Below the pieces are notes generated by a model. The model worked only from the letters and a program-made list of their open reading frames with translations, searched no databases and was not told the DNA's origin. A DNA stretch of 64,000 bases, taken from assembly GCF_003074055.1 (NCBI RefSeq), contig NZ_CP029043.1, forward strand, positions 806,001 to 870,000, given 5' to 3'. How positions within the stretch are numbered: position 1 is the first letter of the stretch; the number at the start of each line of letters is the position of its first letter. Source of the stretch: Streptomyces nigra. GTDB lineage: Bacteria; Actinomycetota; Actinomycetes; Streptomycetales; Streptomycetaceae. The position numbers were made by a program, and so were the translations under genes. Of this stretch, positions 44,646-53,046 are shown one piece after another.

Positions 44646-45056
44646 TCAGTCCGGGAGCGGGGCCGCTCCCGGCATGCGCGCGTCCACGTCGAGGTGCTCA
44701 CCTACCCGGTTGACGAGAAGGGTCATCTCGTAGGCGATCTGCCCGATGTCGCCCTCCGCGCCGCTGAGCACGCACAGGCAGCTGCCCGCCCCCGCGGCGG
44801 TCACGAACAGGACCGCGTCATCGAACTCGATCATGGTCTGCCGCACTCTGCCCGCGCCGAAGTGCCGCCCCGAGCCCTTGGCCAGGCTGTGCAGCCCCGA
44901 CGAGACGGCGGCGAGGTGCTCGGCGTCCTCGCGCCTGAGTCCCTTGCTCGCCCCGGTCACCAGCCCGTCGTTCGACAGCACCAGCGCGTGTCGCACATGG
45001 TCGACACGTTGTGTCAGGTCGTCCAGCAGCCAGCCTAGTTTCTGGTTCTGCGCCAT
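44646..45056 (-). CDS. Roadblock/LC7 domain protein (solo)
   Basis: A 136-residue Roadblock/LC7 protein: LGWLLDDLTQRVDHVRHALVLSNDGLVTGASKG, LAAVSSGLHSLAKGSGRHFG and VRQTMIEFDDAVLFVTAAGAGSCL. These act as dimeric regulators of small GTPases. It is close to CvnB of the nearby conservon but stands without its own kinase, DUF742 or GTPase, so it may compete for or share the neighbouring CvnD. ATG is preceded by GGGGAG. Confidence 0.9.
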   Translation of the reverse strand: MAQNQKLGWLLDDLTQRVDHVRHALVLSNDGLVTGASKGLRREDAEHLAAVSSGLHSLAKGSGRHFGAGRVRQTMIEFDDAVLFVTAAGAGSCLCVLSGAEGDIGQIAYEMTLLVNRVGEHLDVDARMPGAAPLPD

Positions 45057-45152
45057 GGTCGGTCTCCCCGTGTAGATGCGTCCTCCGGCACCGGAGGAAC
45101 TTCTCGACACCATTCCGGACCATCCGGCCCCCGGGCAAGGAGGATGGGGGGC

Positions 45153-45581
45153 ATGGCGAAGAAGATGACCGAGGACGAATGGCGGGCGTTCGTCTCGCAG
45201 GGCACCCGCACCGGAAAGCTCTCCACGGTGCGGGCCGACGGCAGCCCGCATGTGACGCCGATCTGGTTCGTGCTGGACGGGGACGATCTGGTGTTCAACA
45301 CCGCCGCGTCCAGCGTGAAGGGCCGCAACGTCGTCCGTGACGGCCGCGTGGCGCTGTGCGTGGACGACGACCGTCCGCCGTACTCCTTCGTGGTGATCCA
45401 GGGGCGCGCGCGGGTGTCGGAGGATCTGGGCGAGTTGCGGCACTGGGCCGGGCGGATCGGGGCCCGCTACATGGGTGAGGACCGCGCCGAGGAGTTCGGG
45501 GCCCGCAACGGCGTGCCCGGTGAACTCCTCGTCCGCGTCTCGATCGACAAGGTGCTGGCGGAGCGCGGCGTCGCCGACTGA
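45153..45581 (+). CDS. PPOX-class F420-dependent oxidoreductase
   Basis: A 142-residue split beta-barrel protein of the PPOX/F420 class: KLSTVRADGSPHVTPIWFVLDGDDLVFNT, VALCVDDDRPPYSFVVIQGRARV and LLVRVSIDKVLAERG. It binds F420 or FMN as a dimer and reduces small substrates; the exact role is unknown. ATG 45153 has AAGGAGG 8 nt upstream. It is inserted between the solo roadblock gene and cvnD, facing the latter. Confidence 0.9.
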   Translation: MAKKMTEDEWRAFVSQGTRTGKLSTVRADGSPHVTPIWFVLDGDDLVFNTAASSVKGRNVVRDGRVALCVDDDRPPYSFVVIQGRARVSEDLGELRHWAGRIGARYMGEDRAEEFGARNGVPGELLVRVSIDKVLAERGVAD

Positions 45582-45605
45582 TCCGGCGGCACCCGGCGGG
45601 GCCGG

Positions 45606-46211
45606 TCAGCCGACGGAGTCGAGCAGCCGGGCGGTGTGCATCCGCCCGGCGTACTCGACGAGGCGGATCAGCACCTCCTTGCCCGAGTCGCGGTCCCGGG
45701 CGTCGCAGAGGACGACCGGTGTCCCCTGGTCGAGGTCCAGGGCGCGGGCGACGTCCTGGGCGCCGTACGACCGGGCGCCGGGGAAGCAGTTCACGGCCAC
45801 CACGAACGGGATGTGCCGGTGCTCGAAGAAGTCGACGGCGGGGAAGCAGTCCTCCAGGCGGCGGGTGTCCGCGAGGACCACGGCCCCGAGGGCGCCCTGG
45901 GAGAGTTCGTCCCACAGGAACCAGAAGCGGTCCTGGCCGGGGGTGCCGAAGAGGTAGAGCGACAGGCCGGACCGGATGGTGATGCGCCCGAAGTCCATGG
46001 CGACCGTCGTCGTGACCTTGTGGTCCACGCCGTCGGTGTCGTCCACCGACTGCCCCACCTCGCTGAGCAGTTCCTCGGTGCGCAGCGGCTTGATCTCGCT
46101 GACCGCGCCCACCAGGGTCGTCTTGCCCACGCCGAACCCGCCGGCGACAAGGATCTTCAACGCCAGGGCGGACGTGTCGCCGTCGAAGGCGTCGGAGTGC
46201 TCGGAGACCAT
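45606..46211 (-). CDS. cvnD: Conservon GTPase CvnD
   Basis: A 201-residue Ras-like GTPase of the actinobacterial conservon class. P-loop ILVAGGFGVGKTTLVGAVSEIKPLRTEE is at residue ~20, DGVDHKVTTTVAMDFGRI is switch I, LFGTPGQDRFWFLWDEL is switch II (G3), and VVAVNCFPG replaces the NKxD motif. The protein is the output of the Cvn complex, GTP-loaded on command of CvnA-C. Normally cvnD overlaps cvnC; here 224 nt containing an inverted repeat intervene. Confidence 0.94.
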   Translation of the reverse strand: MVSEHSDAFDGDTSALALKILVAGGFGVGKTTLVGAVSEIKPLRTEELLSEVGQSVDDTDGVDHKVTTTVAMDFGRITIRSGLSLYLFGTPGQDRFWFLWDELSQGALGAVVLADTRRLEDCFPAVDFFEHRHIPFVVAVNCFPGARSYGAQDVARALDLDQGTPVVLCDARDRDSGKEVLIRLVEYAGRMHTARLLDSVG

Positions 46212-46342
46212 CGATCACTTCTCTCTGGAGTGCCGGCATCGGTCGACGTCACTGCGCGAAGTCAGCATCATGACAACGGACCCTCCGCTTCGTGGGGTTG
46301 GACCGCTTTTTGCCCGATGCGACCGTCTCGTACCTGTTCGAT

Positions 46343-46376
46343 GTCCGTACGGGTGCGCGCGGAGGGCCGTACGGAC
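46343..46376. repeat. Inverted repeat inside the cvnC-cvnD gap
   Basis: GTCCGTACGG (46343-46352) and CCGTACGGAC (46367-46376) form a perfect 10-bp stem with a 14-nt loop in the 224-nt gap between cvnC and cvnD. It could be a partial terminator, an RNA-processing site or an operator for a separate cvnD promoter. The rest of the gap holds no gene I can support. Confidence 0.6.
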
Positions 46377-46435
46377 CGCGTGGGTTCGGAAATCTCACAC
46401 CCTCCCCTCTTGTCGGTGTCCCGCGCGCGGGGTGG

Positions 46436-46849
46436 CTACAGCGCACGCAAGCCCTCGATGACCTCGCGCAGGATGCGTTCGTCGGGCAGGTGGGCGGGCG
46501 GGACCGGGCGGCTGACGGTGACCCGCCCGCGTTCGAGGAGGTCGCCGAGGAGCACCCGGACCACGCCGACGGGCAGGTCGGCGCCCGCCGCCAGTTCCGC
46601 GACCGACTGGGTCTCCGGCCGGCACAGCTCGATCAGGGCGCGGTGTTCCGGCCCGAGGGTGCTGTCGTCGTCGCCCTCGGGTGCGGTGCCGGCGAGGGTG
46701 ACGAGGGCGATCAGGTCGAACCGCACCCCGGCGGGCCCGGGTCGGGTGCGTCCGCCCGTCATGGCGTACGGACGCACCAGGGGCCCGGCCTCGTTGTCGT
46801 ACCACTGGCTGCCCTGCTCGCGCCGGTGGTCCTGGTCTTGCGCGTTCAT
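46436..46849 (-). CDS. cvnC: Conservon DUF742 protein CvnC
   Basis: A 137-residue DUF742 protein: WYDNEAGPLVRPYAMTGGRTRP, FDLIALVTL, LGPEHRALIELCRPETQSVAELAAGADLPVGVVRVLLGDLLERGRVTV (a winged-helix-like core) and RILREVIEGLRAL. DUF742 proteins join CvnB and CvnD in conservon complexes and may bind nucleic acid or the kinase. It starts 22 nt after cvnB. Confidence 0.93.
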   Translation of the reverse strand: MNAQDQDHRREQGSQWYDNEAGPLVRPYAMTGGRTRPGPAGVRFDLIALVTLAGTAPEGDDDSTLGPEHRALIELCRPETQSVAELAAGADLPVGVVRVLLGDLLERGRVTVSRPVPPAHLPDERILREVIEGLRAL

Positions 46850-46871
46850 GTGCGCCGGCCGCCCTTCGCTC

Positions 46872-47309
46872 TCAGCCCCCGGCGGGCGGCCGGGTGGTGG
46901 TGCGGGTCGGGGTGCGCAGGTGCTCGCCGACGCGTTTGACCATCCGCGCCATCTCATAGGCCACGAGGCCGATGTCGGCGGTCACCGCGGTCAGGACGGC
47001 GAGGCAGGAGCCGTCGCCCGCCGCCGCCACGAAGAGGAAGGCGTCGTCCATCTCGACCATGGTCTGGCGCACTCCGCCGACCCCGAAGTGGCGGCCGGTG
47101 CCCTTGGCGAGCGAATGGAACCCGGAGGCGACGGCGGCGAGATGCTCGGCGTCGGAGCGGCGCAGATCGGACGACGAGCCGACCGCGAGCCCGTCGTTGG
47201 AGAGCACCACGCCGTGCCGTACCTCGCTCACCCGTGCCACCAGGTCGTCCAGCAGCCAGTCGAGTTCGCCGGACCGGCCGGCGGCCCTCATGCTCGGTTC
47301 CGGGATCAT
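46872..47309 (-). CDS. cvnB: Conservon Roadblock/LC7 protein CvnB
   Basis: A 145-residue Roadblock/LC7 regulator: LDWLLDDLVARVSEVRHGVVLSNDGLAVGSSSD, LAAVASGFHSLAKGTGRHF and VRQTMVEMDDAFLFVAAAGDGSCLAVL. It would set the nucleotide state of CvnD. Its ATG overlaps the cvnA stop as ATGA, so the two are translationally coupled. The C-terminal tail is Thr/Pro-rich. Confidence 0.94.
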   Translation of the reverse strand: MIPEPSMRAAGRSGELDWLLDDLVARVSEVRHGVVLSNDGLAVGSSSDLRRSDAEHLAAVASGFHSLAKGTGRHFGVGGVRQTMVEMDDAFLFVAAAGDGSCLAVLTAVTADIGLVAYEMARMVKRVGEHLRTPTRTTTRPPAGG

Positions 47310-49837
47310 GCGAAATCTCCTTCGCTGCCTTCGTGGCGCAGTGCGGGGTCGGATGGGGTTCCGCTGCCGGGCGGCCTGCCGCCGCCGCGTGTCCACCCCT
47401 CGCGGTAGGCGGCCATGCGGTCCCTGACCATCTCGGGGGTCCGCCCGTGATCGGGCCCGTCCTCCGGTCCGGTCCGCGCGGGCTCGTCCGTCCGGCGTTC
47501 GCGCAGCTGGGGCGCGAGGTTCGCCTGCCGCACCCGCCGTGGCAGGTCGTCGGTGGTGCCGGAGTCGTCCGGGGGCCGGTGAAGTCGCAAGGTCGTGACT
47601 CCGGGGGGTGAGGTGCGGGTCGGCTCGGGCGCGGGCGGCGCGGACGCCACCAGGGCCGGGCGTTCGGCGGCCGTGGGGACGGACTCCTGGCGCCGCTCGG
47701 GCCCGCGCGCGTAGTCGTGTTCCGCGGGCCCTGCGGCGTCGGCCGCGGCGTGGGCGTGGGCCCGGGCGGAACGTTCCGTCGGGCCGGCGTGCAGCAGCGC
47801 CGTGGGCAGCAGCACCACGGCGGTGGTGCCGCCGTAGGGCGAGGTGCTCAGGTGCACCTTGATGTGGTGCCGGGCGGCGAGCCGGCTGACGACGAACAGG
47901 CCGAGTCGGTCGCTGTCGAACAGGTCGAGCGCCTCGGACTGTTCGATCCGCCGGTTGGCCTCCTCGAGGGCCTCCTTGCCCATGCCGAGGCCACGGTCCT
48001 CGACCTCGACGGCGTACCCGTTGCCGACGGGCTCGCCGGTGATGCGCACACGCGTGTGCGGGGGCGAGAACTGGGCCGCGTTCTCCACGAGTTCGGCCCG
48101 GAGGTGGGTGAGGTCCGCGACGGCCGCTCCGAGAACGGAGGCCTCCGGGAGCCGGCGTACCTCTACGCGCGCGTAGTCCTCCACCTCCGAGACGGCCGCG
48201 CGCACCACGTCGGTGAGGGAGACCGGCATCCGCCAGGCCCTCCCCGGGGCCGCTCCGGAGAGGATGATCAGGCTCTCGGCGTGGCGCCGCATCCGTGTGG
48301 TGAGGTGGTCGAGCCGGAAGAGGTCGCTCAGTTCGTTCGGGTCGTCGCTGCGCCGCTCCATGCTGTCCAGCAGGCTCAGCTGCCGGTGCACGAGGACCTG
48401 GCTGCGGCGTGCGAGGTTCACGAAGATCCCCGAGACACCGCTGGCGAGTTCGGCGCGCTCCACGGCCGCCCGCAGGGCCGCGCGGTGCACGGTGTTCAGG
48501 GCCTCGCCGACCTGGCCGGTCTCGTCCTCGGCCGGTGGTCCTGGCGGTGCCTCGCTGCGGACGTCGATCTCCTCGCCGGCGCGCAGTCTCCGCATGGCCT
48601 CGGGGAGTTTGTGGCGGGCGATCTCCAGAGCCGTGTCCCGCAGGGTCACGAGTTCCACGACGAGCCCGCGGCCGATGCGCACGGAGATGACGAGGGACGC
48701 GGCGACGGCGAGCAGCCCGAAGAGCACGGCGGCGCCGGCCGGGGTGAGCAGCCCCCGGGTGAACGGGTCGGCGCGGTCGGCGACCGCGCGTCCGGCGTCC
48801 TGCTGGATGGTCCGCATCGCGCTCTGCACGCGCGTGTGTGCCGCGCTCCAGCCGGCCCCCGGCCCGGCGGTCGTGCCAGGCGCCGGTGAGCCGGGCGGGG
48901 TGGCGGTGACCGTGTCCTCCAGGGCCGTGACGGTCGCGTAGTCCTCGCCGGTGGCGAGACGCCGCCAGGCGGCGCGTTGGGTGCCGCTCAGGTCGGCGAC
49001 GGCGGAGTCGGTGAGCGTACGGCGGACACCGACGGCGCCGGTGAACAGCCGTAGCCGCGGTCCGTCGAGGCGCCCGGCGAGGCGCGCGCTGTCCAGCACC
49101 GCCTGCTCCTGGGCGAGCGCCTCTCCCGCGCGGGCGAACTCGAGCAGCACGCGCGCGTCGGAGCCGAGTTCGGCGTCCTGGACGCCGGTCAGCGCGCCCA
49201 GTACGGCGAAGGCGCTCCCGATGCTCTCGGTGTACTGCCCGTACGCCGCCTGCCAGCGGGAGCGGTGGTCGAGGACGTCGTCCCGCACCACGCTCAGCCG
49301 CTCCGCGCCCGTCACGAAGTCCTTCAGGCGCGGGGCCACGCCGGCGGGGAACTCCTCACCGTCGGCGACCGTGTTGCGCTTCCCGAGCCGGAGCTTGCCC
49401 ACCGCGGTGCGACTGTCCTCGGCGGCCTTCCTGAGGTCGGCCGCGCGTCCGGCGGACGGATCGGTCGCGTACCGGACCGCCGCCGCACGCTCGGCCTGGA
49501 GCGCGGCGACGGCGGCCGCGACGGGGTTCCGGATGCCGTCGTCCACGCGCTGGAGCTGGCGCAGCCGGGCGACGTCCTGTGCGGTGGTCACGCTGGCGAA
49601 GGCCCACAGGGCCAGCAGCGAGACGACCGGGACCATCAGCAGGCAGACGATCTTGGCGCGGACCGTGCGGGGGCGCAGGGCGCGTCCCGCGCGCGGGGGC
49701 GCGGTCCCGGCGCCGACGCCCGGTGTGTCCTCGGGGCCTTCGTCGGCCGGTGGTCCGGCGTGCGCGCGGCGTCCGCGCACGGGCGGCGGGGACGGTGATC
49801 CGGCGTCGACTGCGGTGCTGCTGCGGGGTGTACGCAT
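47306..49837 (-). CDS. cvnA: Conservon sensor histidine kinase-like protein CvnA
   Basis: An 843-residue membrane sensor. A disordered N-terminus is followed by TM1 (~63-83), an extracytoplasmic nitrate/nitrite-sensing-like helical domain (~90-360: TTAQDVARLRQLQRVDDGIR, VAALQAERAAAVRYATD), TM2 (~365-388), a HAMP-like linker, a dimerisation helix pair (VLVHRQLSLLDSMERRS, LFRLDHLTTRMRRHAESL) and an HATPase domain (ELVENAAQFSPPHTRV, EVEDRGLGMG, DRLGLFVVSRLA). A long Pro-rich tail ends the protein. It starts the cvnABCD relay, with an MHYT gene 64 bp upstream. Confidence 0.93.
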   Translation of the reverse strand: MRTPRSSTAVDAGSPSPPPVRGRRAHAGPPADEGPEDTPGVGAGTAPPRAGRALRPRTVRAKIVCLLMVPVVSLLALWAFASVTTAQDVARLRQLQRVDDGIRNPVAAAVAALQAERAAAVRYATDPSAGRAADLRKAAEDSRTAVGKLRLGKRNTVADGEEFPAGVAPRLKDFVTGAERLSVVRDDVLDHRSRWQAAYGQYTESIGSAFAVLGALTGVQDAELGSDARVLLEFARAGEALAQEQAVLDSARLAGRLDGPRLRLFTGAVGVRRTLTDSAVADLSGTQRAAWRRLATGEDYATVTALEDTVTATPPGSPAPGTTAGPGAGWSAAHTRVQSAMRTIQQDAGRAVADRADPFTRGLLTPAGAAVLFGLLAVAASLVISVRIGRGLVVELVTLRDTALEIARHKLPEAMRRLRAGEEIDVRSEAPPGPPAEDETGQVGEALNTVHRAALRAAVERAELASGVSGIFVNLARRSQVLVHRQLSLLDSMERRSDDPNELSDLFRLDHLTTRMRRHAESLIILSGAAPGRAWRMPVSLTDVVRAAVSEVEDYARVEVRRLPEASVLGAAVADLTHLRAELVENAAQFSPPHTRVRITGEPVGNGYAVEVEDRGLGMGKEALEEANRRIEQSEALDLFDSDRLGLFVVSRLAARHHIKVHLSTSPYGGTTAVVLLPTALLHAGPTERSARAHAHAAADAAGPAEHDYARGPERRQESVPTAAERPALVASAPPAPEPTRTSPPGVTTLRLHRPPDDSGTTDDLPRRVRQANLAPQLRERRTDEPARTGPEDGPDHGRTPEMVRDRMAAYREGWTRGGGRPPGSGTPSDPALRHEGSEGDFA

Positions 49838-49901
49838 GGCCTCCTCGATCGGGAGTGGTTCGTGACCTGCTCCGACGGGCCGTGCGGCCCCGTGGGCACG
49901 G

Positions 49902-50675
49902 TCAGCCGGCGGCGCGTCCCAGCGGGCGGGGGGCCGGAGCGGTCGCGTCACGCTCTGCCTTGGCGGGCGACAGCGCGACGAAGGCGGAGGTCAGGAAGAG
50001 GTAGGACCCGAGGCCGACGGCGAGGGGGAAGATGAACTGCATCGCCGTGGCCCCGGGCAGGACCCCACCGGCCGGGACGACGTCCACGCGGACCGCGAAC
50101 ATCCCGGTGTAGTGCATGCTGCTGACCGCCGCGCCCATGATCAGTGAGGCGATGGCGACCGCGACGGGCGACTTGATGTTGAGCGCGGCCCACAGTGCGG
50201 CCGTCGCCGCGGCGACGGCGATCAGGACCGAGAGCCCGACCAGGGTGGGGTCGTAGGTGATGTCGCCGTTGAGCCGTACGGCGGCCATGCCCAGGTAGTG
50301 CATGCTCGCCACCCCGAGTCCGGTGGTCAGGCCGCCGAGGAACAGCGCGCGCGTGCGGTCCTTGCTGTAGCCGACGGCGAAGACCCCGCCGCAGACGACG
50401 GCCATGGCGACGAGAAGGCTCAGCACGGTGAGCGGCACGTCGTAGCGGATGTCGGTGCCGCTGACGCTGAAGCCGAGCATGGCCACGAAGTGCATGGTCC
50501 AGATGCCGGTGCCGATCGCCGAGGCCGCGGTGACGAGCCAGTTGCGGCGGGAGCGGCCGGTGGCGCCGAGCGCTCGTACGGTGCACCGCAGTCCCAGCGC
50601 GGCGCCCGTGCACGCCATCACGTACGACAGTGCGGGGGTCAGCCAGCCGAGAGCGGCGTGGTCCAGGTGTCCCAT
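49902..50675 (-). CDS. MHYT-domain membrane protein
   Basis: A 257-residue protein with seven TM helices and three MHYT-type motifs: TMHFVAMLGF, SMHYLGMAAV and SMHYTGMFAV. These His/Met residues line the outer leaflet and are thought to bind copper and sense a diatomic gas such as O2, CO or NO. There is no GGDEF/EAL output domain, so the signal must pass to another protein. It lies 64 bp upstream of cvnA on the same strand, so a shared transcript and a joint role in the conservon are likely. Confidence 0.92.
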   Translation of the reverse strand: MGHLDHAALGWLTPALSYVMACTGAALGLRCTVRALGATGRSRRNWLVTAASAIGTGIWTMHFVAMLGFSVSGTDIRYDVPLTVLSLLVAMAVVCGGVFAVGYSKDRTRALFLGGLTTGLGVASMHYLGMAAVRLNGDITYDPTLVGLSVLIAVAAATAALWAALNIKSPVAVAIASLIMGAAVSSMHYTGMFAVRVDVVPAGGVLPGATAMQFIFPLAVGLGSYLFLTSAFVALSPAKAERDATAPAPRPLGRAAG

Positions 50676-50818
50676 GGCCCCGGGACGCTAGCCGGGGCAC
50701 GGGCGCACGAAGGGGGCGCATTTCGAAAGGTGTTGGAATATGACCCGGAGATGCGCCGGAACGACCGCCTGAGGCTCGAACATGTGCACAGCGGCGTCAT
50801 CCGTGCCGGTGAGGGATC

Positions 50819-51427
50819 ATGCGGAACATGAGCGACGACCACACACACGTGCAGGAGTTCTTCACCGCCCGAGCCGCCGGCTGGGACAGCCGCTTCCCGG
50901 ACGACGGGCCCGTCTACGCGGCGGCCGTCGCCGAGTTGGGCCTGGGCGAGGGCGATCGTGTGCTCGACGCGGGCTGCGGCACCGGCCGCGCTCTGCCGCC
51001 GCTGCGCGCTGCCGTGGGCGCCTCGGGAGTGGTCCTGGGGGTCGATCTCACCCCGGCCATGCTGGAGGCCGCCCTGGACGCCGGACGCGACCGGGACGGG
51101 CGGCTGCTGCTCGCCGACGTGGCCGCCCTGCCGTTGCGGGCCGAGTCGCTGGACGCGGTGTTCGCGGCGGGCCTCATCGCGCATCTGCCGCATCCGGCGG
51201 ACAACCTGCGGGAGTTGGCCCGGGTCGTGCGCCCCGGCGGCACGCTGGCGCTGTTCCATCCGATCGGCCGGGCGGCGCTGGCGGCCCGGCACGGCCGCCG
51301 GCTGACCCCGGACGATCTGCGCGCCGAGGCCAACCTGCGGCCGCTCCTCGCCGGCTCCGGGTGGCGTATGACGTCGTACGTCGACGAGGACGACCGCTTC
51401 CTGACTCTGGCGACACGGACATCCTGA
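50819..51427 (+). CDS. Class I SAM-dependent methyltransferase
   Basis: A 202-residue methyltransferase of Methyltransf_11 type. Motif I RVLDAGCGTGRALPPL is at residue ~47, then GVDLTPAMLEAAL, the acidic loop LLLADVAALPLRAESLDAVFAAGLIAHLPHP, and VVRPGGTLALFHPIG. The substrate is unknown. Starts at 50819 and 50828 are both possible; GAGGG lies just before the first. It is divergent from the MHYT gene. Confidence 0.9.
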   Translation: MRNMSDDHTHVQEFFTARAAGWDSRFPDDGPVYAAAVAELGLGEGDRVLDAGCGTGRALPPLRAAVGASGVVLGVDLTPAMLEAALDAGRDRDGRLLLADVAALPLRAESLDAVFAAGLIAHLPHPADNLRELARVVRPGGTLALFHPIGRAALAARHGRRLTPDDLRAEANLRPLLAGSGWRMTSYVDEDDRFLTLATRTS

Positions 51428-51569
51428 CCGCCTCGAGGTTTGTGCGGGTCCCGCGGCGGCGAGGCCCCCTTATGCAGCGGTGACCCCGGCTCCTAGGTTG
51501 GGGGACCGGAAGATGAGCGTTCGACATCCGTGGTCGCGGTCATGCGTCCGACAGGGGGAAGGTGTCCAT

Positions 51570-51866
51570 ATGTGGAACAGGTTGCGCGAGTCGTCGGCCA
51601 GAGTCTTCCGCTCCATGCGTCTGGAGCCGGACAGCCGCAAGGACTCGGGCACGCACAATCTGTTCGAGGCGGCCGCCGTGTATGTCTCGGCCCGCGCGAC
51701 GGACGACGAGGAGCGAATAGAGGAGGCCAGCGGCTGGGTGTCTCCTGAGGCCCTGTCCTTCGGGGTGAGCGAGCTGGCCTGCCGGGCCGTCCTCACCCTC
51801 GCCCGTGAGCGCGAGGAGTCTCCGCAGGCCGTCGCTCGGGCGCTCCTGGGGCTTCCGGCGGCGTGA
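51570..51866 (+). CDS. Small hypothetical protein, 98 aa
   Basis: A 98-residue helical protein of unknown function with good Streptomyces codon use. It starts WNRLRESSARVFRSMRLEPDSRKDSG and continues LFEAAAVYVSARATDDEERIEEASGWVSPEALSFGVSELACRAVLTLARERE. The N-terminal 20 residues form a basic amphipathic stretch. ATG is preceded by GGAAGG. A TAGGTT sequence at about 51494 may be its -10. Nothing adjacent indicates a role. Confidence 0.68.
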   Translation: MWNRLRESSARVFRSMRLEPDSRKDSGTHNLFEAAAVYVSARATDDEERIEEASGWVSPEALSFGVSELACRAVLTLAREREESPQAVARALLGLPAA

Positions 51867-52014
51867 CATAGGGCTCGTCATGGGTGGCGTTCGCGGTGGA
51901 TTTCGCCCCGTGCGGCCGGAAACCTGCAGGCCCGGGTGTGTCTGGGAGTCGTGACAAGGGGCTTGCGGGCGCACTAGGGTGCGCGCCGATGGACCAACCG
52001 ATGGGGAGGCTGGG

Positions 52015-52875
52015 ATGGCCGGGACGGACGAGGAGGCCGTCGCCGCCGCGGACGATGCGCTCTATGTGCTCACGGCGGTGCTGCTGACGCCGGCGAAGTT
52101 CCCGAGCGTGCTGGGCGACGATTATCCGGAGGCCTGCGCGGCGCTCGGGCTCGCCCCGCTCGCCGACGGTTACGGCCTGGTGCTCGGCCAGGACGGCGAA
52201 GGCGCCCGGTGGACGGTCGTCATCGACGACGTCTCCCTGGTGGCGGTGGCCATCGCGTCCTGGGACTGCGGGATGGAGTACGACCTGTCGCCGGACGAGC
52301 GCACGGTCGTGGCCGCCCTTCCCGGGTGGCCCCTCGCGGTCGCCGTGGCCGCCCCCAACGTGCCCGCGCCGCACGACCCGGACCCCGAGATCGCGGACGG
52401 CCCGCCGCTGACCCCGCCGGACACGAGCGTGTGGGGACCGGCGCAGCGACGCCTCGGCGCCGACGAGATCGCCCTCCAGTGGGCGATGTGGCGCGAGCAG
52501 ATCGGCGACGACGACTTCGCGGCGCCCGGCACCGCCGCCTCCTCCGCGGACGCGGAAGACGGCGAGGACGAGAGAGGGGAGAAGGGCAAGGCCGCCCCTC
52601 CGGGAGGGCACAGCGGTATCCGGCGGGTGCTCGCCGAGGCACGCGCGTACGTGGACTCCCCGCCGCCGCTCGGCCGCGTCCGCTCGTCCTTCGCCTCCGG
52701 TGACGCCCGCACCCTGCGGGCGGACGGCCCCGGCTGGTCCATGGTCGCCCGGACCGACGACATCGCGTTCGTGCTGCTGGACGACGAGCCCGGCGAGGTC
52801 CTGCCGGTGGGCCGTGGCCCCGAGCTGCCCGGGCTGCTGGAAGCGCTCGACAAGATGGCGGTCCGCCCGAGCTGA
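52015..52875 (+). CDS. Conserved hypothetical protein, 286 aa
   Basis: A 286-residue soluble protein I cannot assign. Two beta-rich blocks flank an acidic, Lys/Glu-rich linker: YGLVLGQDGEGARWTVVIDDVSLVAVAIASWDCGMEYDL in the first half and ADGPGWSMVARTDDIAFVLLDDEPGEVLPVGRGPELPGLLEALDKM at the end. It has no TM. The layout suggests an immunity-like or chaperone-like dimeric domain but no family is clear. ATG follows GGGAGG by 6 nt. A TAGGGT -10-like box lies at 51975-51980. Confidence 0.72.
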   Translation: MAGTDEEAVAAADDALYVLTAVLLTPAKFPSVLGDDYPEACAALGLAPLADGYGLVLGQDGEGARWTVVIDDVSLVAVAIASWDCGMEYDLSPDERTVVAALPGWPLAVAVAAPNVPAPHDPDPEIADGPPLTPPDTSVWGPAQRRLGADEIALQWAMWREQIGDDDFAAPGTAASSADAEDGEDERGEKGKAAPPGGHSGIRRVLAEARAYVDSPPPLGRVRSSFASGDARTLRADGPGWSMVARTDDIAFVLLDDEPGEVLPVGRGPELPGLLEALDKMAVRPS

Positions 52876-53046
52876 GCCGGCCGGTCCGCCGTCCGCGGAC
52901 ACGCCCCCTGTCGTGGGGACCCATTCGGCAGTCGCGTTCCATGTGGTTCCAGCCCATGGATGAGGCGGAGCCGGGACCGCACCATGGGGCAGCCCTCGAG
53001 GCTTGCCCGCTTCATGTGCCGTCCCTCTTCCGCCAGGAGTGCTGCC

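Noticed and set aside
46249..46446. Small open frame in the cvnC-cvnD gap
   Set aside because: Arg/Pro-rich product without a ribosome site, and it covers the inverted repeat; probably non-coding.
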